From IMG/VR virus record IMGVR_UViG_3300008110_000309, positions 1 to 40,059 of that record: a stretch of DNA of 40,059 bases; one strand, given 5' to 3'. Numbering within the stretch: the stretch's first letter is position 1; each line of letters opens with the position of its first letter. Below, piece after piece: positions 7,301-15,400 of the stretch. Origin of the DNA: a virus. The notes under the pieces were generated by a model. It was not told the origin of the DNA. It saw only the letters and a list, made by a program, of their open reading frames with translations, and did not search any database. The translations under genes and the position numbers were made by a program.

Positions 7301-7476
7301 CACTCAGTCCACACGCCGTGGCGCTTCATGCGGGTGACCAACTCCTGCCATGTCAGGCACCGATAGATGGACAGGTTCGAAGAGCCGTACGACCACTCCT
7401 CCGTGTCGCGATTGTACCTGACGTACCCGCTGACCAGCAAGTCCAGCATGATTTCGGCATCACTTTGCGGCGTCAC
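7300..7476 (-). CDS. Small phage protein, unknown function
   Basis: I place the start at the GTG at 7476, which has GGAGGA just upstream on the minus strand; this gives 58 residues and a 17-nt overlap with the upstream gene. A TTG or ATG further upstream would overlap by much more. The sequence has a helical start (SDAEIMLDLLVSGYVRYN) and aromatic residues around EEWSYGSS, and ends with a helix (LTWQELVTRMKRHG). It looks like a small winged or helix-hairpin fold. Function is unknown. Confidence 0.5.
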   Translation of the reverse strand: MTPQSDAEIMLDLLVSGYVRYNRDTEEWSYGSSNLSIYRCLTWQELVTRMKRHGVWTE

Positions 7477-7645
7477 GATTCCTCCGGGATTGAATGGCAA
7501 GCCACTTGCGCGCCCTGCCCATGAGACGTAGCACATACCACGTTGGCGTCGATACCAGCAACATCACCCCCAGCAGGGGCATGACGACCAGCGCAAACAG
7601 ACCCGTCAGCACAAGGTCGATGGTGTCATACAGCCCGCGCTTCAT
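7460..7645 (-). CDS. Small membrane protein
   Basis: The product has 61 residues. The ATG at 7645 lies 20 nt inside the end of the upstream gene; the longer frame to 7771 is a proline-rich shadow of that gene. Residues 9-40 (LVLTGLFALVVMPLLGVMLLVS and beyond) form one long or two short membrane helices, followed by a basic tail (RARKWLAIQSRRNRD) that should stay in the cytoplasm. A small inner-membrane protein inside a replication operon could be a superinfection or host-takeover factor; this is a guess. Confidence 0.6.
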   Translation of the reverse strand: MKRGLYDTIDLVLTGLFALVVMPLLGVMLLVSTPTWYVLRLMGRARKWLAIQSRRNRDAAK

Positions 7646-7877
7646 AGCCCTCCCCCGCCTTGCCGACGCGCTCCAGCTTGTGGTAGAGGACGGCGAACGC
7701 CAGCTCGTACAAGTCATGCGCCGTGATGTACCCCTCCACGATGGTGGTGGAGGCGGGATTGCTCTTGGCAAACAGCGGGTCGCCGTTCGGGCCGCGCAGG
7801 CGGTCGGTCGGATTCATGTTCCCGATGGCGCGCTCAATCCGCAGAGCAACTTCCTGTAGCGGCTCATGGTCAGGCAT
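7626..7877 (-). CDS. Small phage protein, unknown function
   Basis: The product has 83 residues. The ATG at 7877 overlaps the upstream stop by 8 nt and gives a sensible product start (MPDHEPLQEVALRIE); the longer frame to 7952 runs through the upstream gene. The protein is mostly helical, with a conserved-looking segment STTIVEGYITAHDLYELAFA. No motif is recognised. Confidence 0.6.
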   Translation of the reverse strand: MPDHEPLQEVALRIERAIGNMNPTDRLRGPNGDPLFAKSNPASTTIVEGYITAHDLYELAFAVLYHKLERVGKAGEGYEARAV

Positions 7878-8085
7878 CGGCGACCACCCCCATCTCAGCC
7901 GGACACGGATACTCGCTATCGAGCGCAACCCCAGCCACCCGTGCAATCGCAATCAGGTACGCCTCATCCTCGCGGCAGATACGCAACTCCTCTTCTAGCC
8001 GGACGCACTTGGCCCGTAGGTCATGGACTTGGGTCGGCAGGTTCGCCTCCAGTGTTTTCCGAAACCCCGTGATGGTGCTGGTCAT
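7870..8085 (-). CDS. Small coiled-coil protein, unknown function
   Basis: The product has 71 residues. The ATG at 8085 has an excellent GGAGGAAG ribosome site on the minus strand, so the 65-nt overlap with the end of the upstream HNH gene appears genuine. Residues 8-45 form a heptad-like charged helix (LRAKCVRLEEELRICREDE). Three cysteines are present but not in metal-binding spacing. Function is unknown. Confidence 0.6.
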   Translation of the reverse strand: MTSTITGFRKTLEANLPTQVHDLRAKCVRLEEELRICREDEAYLIAIARVAGVALDSEYPCPAEMGVVADA

Positions 8086-8416
8086 GCCCTTCCTCCAAGC
8101 GTAGGTGATGTTGCCACTTTGCCTCGACGGCGACCGCCGCCGACTTTAGATGAATAACATAACGTTGCTCAAAGCGCAAGACCCCGATGCGGTGTAGCTC
8201 CTCATGCTCTTCATAAGTCAACGGGACAATCCACGCGGCGTCTGCCTTCCGCCCCATGCCTCCGTTGGCCACATGAGCATTCACGCATGGCGTTCGTCCA
8301 CTCACCACGGAAGGCTGGGCGCGAATCCACTCGACCCGCGCCTCGCCTCCGTAGGCTCGCTCAAACTCCCGCTTCTTGCGGCGCGGGTTGCTCGACCGCA
8401 ATCGGCTCCTCTTCAC
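8021..8416 (-). CDS. HNH/Ref-like endonuclease
   Basis: The product has 131 residues from a GTG with GGGAG about 7 nt upstream. After a basic N-terminus (KRSRLRSSNPRRKKREFER), the segment C-x-NAH-x6-G-x-GRKAD-x3-WIVPL-x5-H-x2-LH-x-IG-x4-FE matches the His-Me-finger core of small phage HNH nucleases found in recombination and replication modules. The first His of NAH and the later EEHEELH would supply catalytic and metal ligands. The C-terminus is His/Glu-rich. In context it would process recombination or replication intermediates; that is inferred. Confidence 0.7.
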   Translation of the reverse strand: MKRSRLRSSNPRRKKREFERAYGGEARVEWIRAQPSVVSGRTPCVNAHVANGGMGRKADAAWIVPLTYEEHEELHRIGVLRFEQRYVIHLKSAAVAVEAKWQHHLRLEEGHDQHHHGVSENTGGEPADPSP

Positions 8417-8993
8417 GCTTGCGCTCCCGTGGCTTGCGCGGCGGCTCGCCGCACATCTCGCGAAACTTCCGCATGTAGTTGCTCCCGAACAGGCGGTTCA
8501 AGCGGAAGGCGTTGATGCCAGCCTCGCGCATCTCCTCGACCGAGAGGGGAGCGCCATTGCGACTGGCCTTCGCCTCCAGGTACTTGCTCACCAGCTTGTC
8601 GCGTACGGCTTGCCGCGCTTGCTCTCGCCGCCCGTTCATGATGAACAGCACACTCTCCAGCCTGCCGCTTCGCGCCAGCATGCCGCGCACTCCGGCAGTC
8701 GAGCGATTGCCCATGGCACGGGCCAGCGCGGTCAGGTGCCGGATGCTGGCATTGCTGGACAGAATGGACACCGCCTCGTCCGGAGACATGCGGTACTTCT
8801 TCGGGCTGGCCCCGGCGCGAATGCAAATCTGATGCACCCGCTGTCGCGACATCCCGAACTCCTTGGCAATCTCCCGCATGCTCTTGCGCTCCGTCTCGTA
8901 CAAGTGACGGATGTACTCGTTGCGCTCCTCGGGGCGTGTGAAGCCCCCAAGCTTCGGCGCAAACTTCTGCCTGTCCTCAGGCGTTGAGTGCAT
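8361..8993 (-). CDS. Helix-turn-helix protein, sigma-region-4-like
   Basis: The product has 210 residues from the ATG at 8993 (upstream alternatives at 9011 and 9014 lack a better ribosome site). Residues 31-52 (MREIAKEFGMSRQRVHQICI) form a clear helix-turn-helix like sigma factor region 4 or sporulation-type regulators. A second possible HTH follows (IRHLTALARAMGNRSTAGVRGML). The C-terminal half is basic and ends in a charged, proline-rich tail. It could be a transcription regulator or a replication-origin binder, since it lies next to the initiator-like gene. No sigma region 2 is present. Confidence 0.65.
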   Translation of the reverse strand: MHSTPEDRQKFAPKLGGFTRPEERNEYIRHLYETERKSMREIAKEFGMSRQRVHQICIRAGASPKKYRMSPDEAVSILSSNASIRHLTALARAMGNRSTAGVRGMLARSGRLESVLFIMNGRREQARQAVRDKLVSKYLEAKASRNGAPLSVEEMREAGINAFRLNRLFGSNYMRKFREMCGEPPRKPRERKREEEPIAVEQPAPQEAGV

Positions 8994-9678
8994 ATGACTG
9001 ATTGACCTCATCAAGAATGTTGTCTAGCTCGTCCTTGGGTTGCGCCCGAACTGGCGCAACCCATTCCTCTTGCCAGCGACCGCCTGTGCCGAAGAACGTC
9101 GACGCTTGCATGACGTACTCCGTGCCGACGCGATTGGTCGCCTCGCAATACTTGGCGTACCGACGCGCCGCATCGACCAGCAGGGTGGGGTCCACCCCTT
9201 CTCGCACACGGGCGGCAAACGCCTTGGCGGCGAGTGGTCGCGGATTGCCACCGCCGCGCTTCGGGTATGCCGACCATGCTTGGTCGAACCATAGGCTCGG
9301 CTCCTCGGGCCGCTTGCGAATACGCGGCACGGGGGTCGGAGACTTGCGCCGCTCACGAAACGCCTTCTGCCGACGCGCCGCACCGCCGCGCTCCTTAATC
9401 CCCGGCATCATGTACTCATCGAAATACCGAAGCCGACCGCTGGGCAGAAAGAAATGCCCCATGAACGGACTCGGTATGGCAACTCCCGTGATAGCCCACA
9501 CCTCATCGCTGGACATAGTACGCAGGTCATGCAGGGGGTTCTCCCGGCAATAGTTGAGCATGCGGACATAGCCGACAATCAGGGCGTCTACAGTTGTCTT
9601 GCACTGGCTGGCAATAAGTCGCGTCGATGATGCGGTCAGGATTTCCGCAGGGAAGCACAGCGCGTCTTTGCGAATCAT
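8977..9678 (-). CDS. Replication initiator / helicase-loader-like protein
   Basis: The product has 233 residues; the ATG overlaps the upstream stop (ATGA at 9675-9678). The C-terminal segment F-x2-AW-x2-YPKRGG ... A--F---V-----LL-A--RY--Y------GTEYVMQASTFFG-GGRWQEEW (about residues 130-208) is the signature seen at the end of many phage replication (O/DnaT-like) proteins and their relatives, which recruit the helicase to the origin. The N-terminal 100 residues are less clear but could be a winged-helix part. Its place upstream of a DnaB-type helicase gene supports the role. Confidence 0.65.
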   Translation of the reverse strand: MIRKDALCFPAEILTASSTRLIASQCKTTVDALIVGYVRMLNYCRENPLHDLRTMSSDEVWAITGVAIPSPFMGHFFLPSGRLRYFDEYMMPGIKERGGAARRQKAFRERRKSPTPVPRIRKRPEEPSLWFDQAWSAYPKRGGGNPRPLAAKAFAARVREGVDPTLLVDAARRYAKYCEATNRVGTEYVMQASTFFGTGGRWQEEWVAPVRAQPKDELDNILDEVNQSYALNA

Positions 9679-10061
9679 CCGGCCATGCTCCCGACTTCGG
9701 TTGTAACGTAACGCATAACGGCCTGTCCTCGGTTGACCTTGAAGGCAATCTCCTCAAGCTGGGCATTCAGCTCGAAGAACTCCGCTCGCTCATTGGTCAT
9801 CATGGCAAGGAAGTCGAGGTAGTCCTTGTGGCACTCAGCGGCTTCGGCCAGCGACGCCTCCGTGACCTTGCGCCCCTCCGCCGCCGCCATCACCCGCAGG
9901 TACTCGGCGATGCGGGACCGCTCGGCCTTTCGCAAGCTGTCGGCCACGCCCCCTGGGCCGTACTTGGCCCACAGGATAGCCGCCTTCTTGCGGACATGGC
10001 GATGCTCGTCGATTAGCTCCTCGATAGGCTGAATGCCAGCCCGAAGCTCTGCCTCCTGCAT
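9675..10061 (-). CDS. Helical phage protein, unknown function
   Basis: The product has 128 residues. The ATG at 10061 overlaps the upstream TGA by one base (TGATG) behind a GGAGGG ribosome site. It is predicted almost wholly helical with repeated charged stretches (RKAERSRIAEYLRVMAAAEG; NERAEFFELNAQLEEIAFK), which suggests a coiled-coil dimer. It overlaps the initiator-like gene by 4 nt, so it may work with it. No domain is recognised. Confidence 0.6.
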   Translation of the reverse strand: MQEAELRAGIQPIEELIDEHRHVRKKAAILWAKYGPGGVADSLRKAERSRIAEYLRVMAAAEGRKVTEASLAEAAECHKDYLDFLAMMTNERAEFFELNAQLEEIAFKVNRGQAVMRYVTTEVGSMAG

Positions 10062-10273
10062 CACTTGACCCTCCGGAGTCGGAACTTGTTCTCGTCCGGG
10101 TGCTTGTAGATGACGTACCGCACATCATGCAGTCTGGCCATGCGGCTCACAGCGGAGCGGCATGACCGAATGCCGCCCCAGCAAGTGATGACGAACGAAC
10201 CGCCGACCTTGGTCTCCAGCCATGGCCACTTGAACGGACGGCCACCGGATGCCTTCCGCTTCTTCGCGGCCAT
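10061..10273 (-). CDS. Small basic phage protein (DUF7303-like layout)
   Basis: The product has 70 residues and is very basic at both ends. The layout F-WPWL--KVGGSFV-------RSC-SAVSRMAR-----YVIYKH resembles small phage proteins of the DUF7303 type (from memory), which have no known function. The basic charge and position beside an SSB-like gene would fit nucleic-acid binding. The ATG overlaps the upstream TAA by one base (TAATG at 10271-10275 on the minus strand). Confidence 0.6.
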   Translation of the reverse strand: MAAKKRKASGGRPFKWPWLETKVGGSFVITCWGGIRSCRSAVSRMARLHDVRYVIYKHPDENKFRLRRVK

Positions 10274-10863
10274 TAGCGCGACTCCTTGTACGAGATGTGG
10301 ATGGTCGCCGCCAGCGCGGCCACAGACCGCAGGGCCTCGGTCGTGTACTCGATGTTATGGCTCGCCAGAATCTGCGTGACGAAAGAGTCCGCCTGACCAA
10401 CGGCCCACGCGATATCCTCGCCAACACGCTGGCGCCGCTCCTCGCGAATCTGGTCGACCTTGGCCGCAACCGCCTCTGCCGCATCGCCCTCGACAGGCTC
10501 ATCAAACGGCATCGCCTTCTCGGCCACAGGCTGGGCCACAGGCTTGGCCACGGGCGCACCGGACAGGGGGAGGTGTTCCGTCTTGGCCTTGTCGCGAGCG
10601 CCGAGGACGTTCAGGTAGCCCTCAGCCGTCCGCTCAAACGTCCAGTCCTTGCCGACCAGCTCGTCCGGCGACTCCATGCCCTTGCGACCAAGCTGTTGCA
10701 TGAGCGCCTTGTTGCCGATGAAGGTGCTGACATCGCTCCCATCATACGCCATGCCCGTAATCTTCCAACGGGAATCCCACGACGGGTTCTTCGACGCAAC
10801 GGACTCGACAGCGCGGACGTTCAGGACGAGATGCTGGCCCTTCTCGATAGTGACTGACTGCAT
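10273..10863 (-). CDS. Candidate single-stranded DNA-binding protein
   Basis: The product has 196 residues and is first in the leftward replication operon, 30 nt from the strong promoter's -10 box. The N-terminal 95 residues look beta-rich with aromatic residues (WDSRWKITGMAYDG; GKDWTFERTAEGYLNVLG), as expected of an OB fold. A Pro/Ala/Glu-rich linker (about 100-135) and a helical C-terminal part follow. Function is inferred from fold impression and operon position, and the family is not recognised with confidence. Confidence 0.45.
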   Translation of the reverse strand: MQSVTIEKGQHLVLNVRAVESVASKNPSWDSRWKITGMAYDGSDVSTFIGNKALMQQLGRKGMESPDELVGKDWTFERTAEGYLNVLGARDKAKTEHLPLSGAPVAKPVAQPVAEKAMPFDEPVEGDAAEAVAAKVDQIREERRQRVGEDIAWAVGQADSFVTQILASHNIEYTTEALRSVAALAATIHISYKESR

Positions 10864-10893
10864 GGTGCCTCCACGGCAACAGGGTGAGCCAGT

Positions 10894-10922
10894 ATTATCG
10901 CAACATCGACGCCTTATGTCAA
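10894..10922 (-). promoter_or_regulatory. Strong leftward promoter for the replication operon
   Basis: On the minus strand TTGACA (10922-10917), a 17-bp spacer and GATAAT (10899-10894). It is followed by an AGGCACC ribosome region and the ATG at 10863. A C/G-rich 5-bp hairpin (10927-10939, CCGGC-TTC-GCCGG) lies just upstream. Confidence 0.8.
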
Positions 10923-10926
10923 CCCC

Positions 10927-10939
10927 CCGGCTTCGCCGG
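10927..10939. repeat. Short GC hairpin upstream of the replication promoter
   Basis: CCGGC, TTC loop, GCCGG. It is placed between the end of the late leftward operon (stop at 11068) and the replication promoter, so it may help end late transcription. There is no U-run, so this is weak. Confidence 0.35.
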
Positions 10940-11067
10940 ACACGCGCGCGGTGTTTGTAGTTTCCTTCTTACTACACTGAACTCTGCATGGCGAGATAGA
11001 GTAGCAGTAGTAGTTTTCTGTATACTGGCAAGAATGGTGCCAAGCATACAGGCCGTAACCCGTTACG

Positions 11068-11535
11068 TCACCGAAACGCCAACGCCGCCAGAATCGCCCC
11101 CACCGCCGCCGCCGTCGTCATCGCCGTCAGGGATGGCTTGGGCATTGGGGCGGGGGCAGGCACTCGCGCAGACTCCGCAACGGCAAGTGCGCGGGTCAGC
11201 ATCCCCACGCGCGCCTCACACGATAGCACAACTGCCGTGCATGACGCAAGGGCCTCGTCTGCCACATCGCGGCGCACATACACGGTGTCATTGCGAACAA
11301 GCGTGTCCGTCGTGCGATGGGTGACGTAGCGCGTGACTGCCTTTGTCATGACAATCGTGTCGCGCTGATACGCCTGCTCGTAGGCGGCCATGCTATCGCG
11401 CAAGCGAGTTATAGCCAGGCGATAGTTTAGCTCGCCAATGGCCGCCGCCTGCCTGGCCTGTAGCGTGGCAAGTGCGTGCCCGGCAATCGCAGACGCGGCA
11501 ATTGCCAGCAATAGCCAGCGTGCCGGGCTACGCAT
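11068..11535 (-). CDS. Rz-like spanin or membrane lysis accessory protein
   Basis: The product has 155 residues. The ATG at 11535 overlaps the endolysin stop by 8 nt. An N-terminal membrane helix (residues 6-25, WLLLAIAASAIAGHALA) is followed by a helical periplasmic-type region with charged heptads (LRDSMAAYEQAYQRD). A second hydrophobic stretch lies at the C-terminus (AMTTAAAVGAILAALAF). One N-terminal anchor plus a coiled coil next to an endolysin is the i-spanin layout; the C-terminal membrane segment is unusual and might make it a u-spanin-like or different membrane protein. It is last in the late operon. Confidence 0.55.
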   Translation of the reverse strand: MRSPARWLLLAIAASAIAGHALATLQARQAAAIGELNYRLAITRLRDSMAAYEQAYQRDTIVMTKAVTRYVTHRTTDTLVRNDTVYVRRDVADEALASCTAVVLSCEARVGMLTRALAVAESARVPAPAPMPKPSLTAMTTAAAVGAILAALAFR

Positions 11536-12148
11536 ATTCTTCAAGCCGGAAGTTCGGGACATGCTCCGGGTCATTTTTCCGCCCCGGGGCGACCTTGGCG
11601 TGAGTCGTTACCGGAACCGGCCCGTACTTCGCCCGCACCGCCGCAATTAGCGTTTTCATTGCCGCCTTCTGCGCGTCGGTCAGCGGCTCCTTGCCGTCGT
11701 TCTTATTCGAGAAACAGAGACCGACCGAGATGCCGTTCACGTCCTTGTGGCCGTTCCACTCGGCCTTGCCCGCGTGCCACGCCCGGCGGTCATACGGGAC
11801 GACCGTGTAGACCTTGCCGTCCCGCCCGACGAGCGCGTGGTAGCTGACCTTGCTCTCGCTCGACACGCCGAACTTCTTGCCGTGCCAGACCGCCGCCCAC
11901 GACAGTACCAAGCCGAAGCCGAGGTTCATCAGCACCTCACTGACCGGGGGCGTCGTCAGCAACAGCACGTTGAAGAGCGCCCCGGCGACGATAAACGCCA
12001 GCCCCGTGCGGACGACGTGGTAGCTGACCTTGCCGAACTGGTCAATCTGCTTCACGCCGTCACCAATCTTCGTGAAGAGCATCACATAGAACGCGAGCCC
12101 GCCAAGACAGATGAGGGCGTTGGCGATAGCATTAATCGACTGGAGCAT
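11528..12148 (-). CDS. Holin-like membrane domain fused to truncated amidase endolysin
   Basis: The product has 206 residues from an ATG with GGAGG 6 nt upstream. Residues 5-90 carry three membrane helices (ALICLGGLAFYVMLF; GLAFIVAGALFNVLLL; LGFGLVLSWAAVW) of holin type. Residues 99-206 are an Amidase_2/AmpD-type N-acetylmuramoyl-alanine amidase (SYHALVGRDGKVYTVVP, AWHAG, N-x2-SVG, TTHAKVAPGRKNDP). Tyr103, His183, Lys191 and Asp193 match active-site positions. The first strand, with the zinc-binding His near the usual residue 17 of T7 lysozyme, is missing where the holin part joins. The KVSYH pentapeptide and its DNA occur twice, 60 residues apart. Either this is a real holin-endolysin fusion with altered chemistry or a deletion product. 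Confidence 0.7.
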   Translation of the reverse strand: MLQSINAIANALICLGGLAFYVMLFTKIGDGVKQIDQFGKVSYHVVRTGLAFIVAGALFNVLLLTTPPVSEVLMNLGFGLVLSWAAVWHGKKFGVSSESKVSYHALVGRDGKVYTVVPYDRRAWHAGKAEWNGHKDVNGISVGLCFSNKNDGKEPLTDAQKAAMKTLIAAVRAKYGPVPVTTHAKVAPGRKNDPEHVPNFRLEEYA

Positions 12149-12422
12149 CTTTGGCCTCCGGAAAGATTTTCCCAATGACAATCTCGACCCCACGCTGGCC
12201 CAACACCCCGAGGAGGAACGCCATCGCGCTCATCGTCTGGGAGCTGGCCGCGATGCCCGTGACCTCGAACACCACCGGGGTCAGGAAGTAGGCGCTCGAC
12301 GTGCCCGCGCTGATGGCGAGGAGGTTGTCCCGCATATTGCCGTGACTGGCCTTCCCGACCGCAATCAAGGAGCCGAAGAATCCGGCAACGACGAGCATAA
12401 TGCTATTTTTGTCCTGTGTCAT
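12132..12422 (-). CDS. Holin
   Basis: The product has 96 residues with three hydrophobic stretches (IMLVVAGFFGSLIAVG; LLAISAGTSSAYFLTPVVFEV; TMSAMAFLLGVLGQRGVEIV) and a charged C-terminus. Size, topology and place just before the amidase gene fit a phage holin that would permeabilise the inner membrane. An AGGTGA ribosome site precedes the ATG at 12422. It overlaps the next gene by 17 nt. Confidence 0.7.
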   Translation of the reverse strand: MTQDKNSIMLVVAGFFGSLIAVGKASHGNMRDNLLAISAGTSSAYFLTPVVFEVTGIAASSQTMSAMAFLLGVLGQRGVEIVIGKIFPEAKDAPVD

Positions 12423-12425
12423 ATA

Positions 12426-15400
12426 TCACCTAAAGGGTTCACGCCGCTGGTCAGTAACCAGCGAGCGATAGCGGTCCAGTACACTGCGGTACAACTCGGC
12501 GCGATTGCCCGTTTCGCGATAGTCTTCGACCATTCTGGGCGTCAGCATCTCAAGGGCGGGATGCGGCACGGCTTCGCCAGCTCCCGCAATAGCGTCCTCG
12601 TTCAGCATGATGCCATAGAGCAACGCCTCTTCCTGCGGACCCTGCGCCATGCGCCGCGTCAAGAAATCAGCAGGGGTCTCGCCAATCTCCTCATCTGGCT
12701 GTCCCGGAGTTGGGAAGTACCCTGCCTCGCCAAGGCCTTGCGTGAGGTCCGTTTCAAACGACTGACGCGCCCGAACGGGGTCAAAGACCGAAATCAAGCC
12801 GCCACGCGACTCTGTGCGAACGCGGCCGAACGGAGAGACCTTGGCTGGGAGAGATTCGCGAAGCCCGGGGATGCGCGAGCGGAACGCGCCACCCATGCGG
12901 CCAAGCATTCCCTCGCCCTGCCCAATATCTCGCGAGATGATGTTGCCACTCTCGTCAACGTCAAGTGCCTGAGCAAGCTGGCTTACTACCTGCGGGACAA
13001 CCATGCCACCATACTGGTCAACGGCACGACTGATGTACTGATTGCGCACTTCGGGTTCGCGCGAGTACCTAGCGGCCTGAACCATCTCGCCCATTGCCGA
13101 TGCACCGCGCCCGTACGGAGACTCCGCAACAGTTCCAGCAATCCCGGCGGCGCTTGCTCTGGCCATCTCAATGGCGCCACTGATGATTCCTCCGTTGCTC
13201 GTCATCTCCTCATGCATCTGCGCGCCAATAGACATCAGCATGGCCTGCGGGCCAAGCAGACCAGAGAGGCCAATCCACTTGCCACCTCGCCGGATGGCAT
13301 TGGGCACCTTGTTCTCCTCGTCCCAGCGAGCGCGCTCGTTAGGGTCAACCGGATAGGCCCCGGTCATATCCCCATTGCCAGCCAGCGTGTATCCAAGGTA
13401 AATCCACCCGGCGCCAGTCGTCCCAAGCGCAAGGCGACGCACCAGGCGACGCTGGGCCTCGTCGCGAAGCGTGGCATTTGCCATCTTGCGAAGGTCGCCA
13501 GCCGACCCGGCAACGACGCCAAGGGGCGTTCGGCCAATCGCTTCAGATGCCATAGCCGACGGCGTCTGGGCAAACGGGAGCATCGCCACGCCAGCCAGCC
13601 GAAGCTCCGGTTGCTTCGAGGCACGCATCGACATCCACTTGGCGGCGGCTGTCAGTCGCGTATCGTTCTGCCATGTAGCCTCGGCGGCATCGGAGGCCGC
13701 TCGCACCAGCATTTGGCTGGTCGGACGATTGGCAATGGCGTCGGCCTTACGGGCCAGCTCCCTTCCCTTATATCCTGCGGCCAGTGCCATAGCGCGAGCC
13801 TGAGACTCGACGCTCGATGCATACGCAACTTCGTAGAAGGGCTGGTCAGCGGCGGCAACCGAGCGGCGAACCCACTGCACCACAGACCGCAGGATGGGGT
13901 TCTGCAACTGCGTCTCGCGAAGCCAGTCATAGCGCCGCGAGGCACGTTCAATAAGGAGCTTGCCCTCGGCAGACGCGGCGTACTTGCCCGTGGGATTCAT
14001 CAGGAGCCAGGCCTGCTTGGCGCCAGTAAGGCCAGCCTTGGCAATTCGACGAACGCTGGGGGAGGTCAGTCCGCCAGCGGTTCTCGTTCCACTCAGCCCA
14101 GAAATCAGGCTATCGTAAATAGGTGCAAGCACATTCAGTGCGACAGTTCTATCACCAGCTTGTTGGACATTGGAGACGAGGTCTCGCAGAGGCCGAGCAA
14201 GCGAAAGCAGGAGAGAGGCCTGGACCCCTTCGCCAATCCGGTCAAAGATGCTTGCCGACTTTGCGCGAGCCTTCGCCAAGCCGCGCTGGGCGGCGGCTAC
14301 ATCGCCACTGCGAAGCGCCCCTAAGATTTCCTGCACTAGCTCATCGTCAATCTGCCGACCGCCAGCAAGCTTCTGGGCGCGAAGGAGCCATGCGGCAGGG
14401 TCGTCAGTAGAATCCAGCGAAAGCTTAAGCAGGTTCAGGTCGCGACCCGTCTGGCTAGCGTCCCGCGTAATCCGCGTATACGCCTGAATCACTCGGTCCT
14501 CTAGGGCATCTACAAGCCGAGACGCCAGCTCTCGGTCCTGCACCGAGGCAAACTGGTCGTTCATCAACTTGCGCGCCCACGCCGCCCGCTGGATGTCGCG
14601 CTTATACTGCATGCTCAGGGCCAGCATCTCAGGGCCAGCCAGCTTTCTGGCAGGGTCGCGCGTTGCCAGATTCTCTGCCGTCGTAGCCAGCATCTCGGCA
14701 ATCTGCGTCTCAACCTCCCACGGCACAGTCATGCCGCGAGGAACAAGCCCCGTCTCAATCAAGCTCTCGCTAATCTCGCGCACCTCGTCACTGCCAGCGC
14801 GGTCATTAAGGATGCGCGGAGCCTCGCGAAGCAGGCTCTCCGGCGAGTCCATAAGGTCCGGAAGCAAGTCCGCAGAATAGGGCGCAACGGGCTGGCCAAT
14901 CCGCGCGGCATTTCTGGCGGCCGTTGCGGCGGTCGTCTTCGACGCCTGCATGCGAGCCTGCCGCGCAAGCTCCTGCTCCACAATAGCGCGAGCCGCTTTG
15001 CTCTTGACGCCCTCGCGAGCGGCACGACCAAGCGCACCGCGCATAAACTTGTAGCCGAAGACGCCAGTAGCAAGCAGGATAGCCGCACCCCACGGGATGC
15101 CGTCCTCCTCGTCTACACTGCCATCCTGCGCCTGCGCCTCTCGCGAGAAGGCCATGCCACTGGCCGTAATGACCAGGCCCTTCTTATTGCGAATGGCATC
15201 AAGGACGCTCTTCAGGGCCTCGGCCCGTGCCGCTGGCTTTGCCGGGTCATATTCCTTGACAATCGCGCTGGGAAGCCTGTCGATAATCTCGGCTCGCACA
15301 GACGCAATGGCAGGCGTATCCAGCGGAAGTAGGAATGCGCGAAACCGCTCTAGCGGGATAACCGAGCTGTTGTACGACTCAAGGTATGAAACGGGCCTGC

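Noticed and set aside
10940-11060. Possible tRNA or origin in the gap before the replication promoter
   Set aside because: I could fold no cloverleaf, and found only short, weak inverted repeats (TGTAGT/ACTACA at 10956-10976) and GTAG repeats without iteron spacing.
12111-14324. A 737-codon open frame on the plus strand opposite the giant virion gene
   Set aside because: It overlaps the lysis genes and giant gene antisense, has no ribosome site, and its composition (Arg/His/Ser-rich) is that of a codon-bias shadow.
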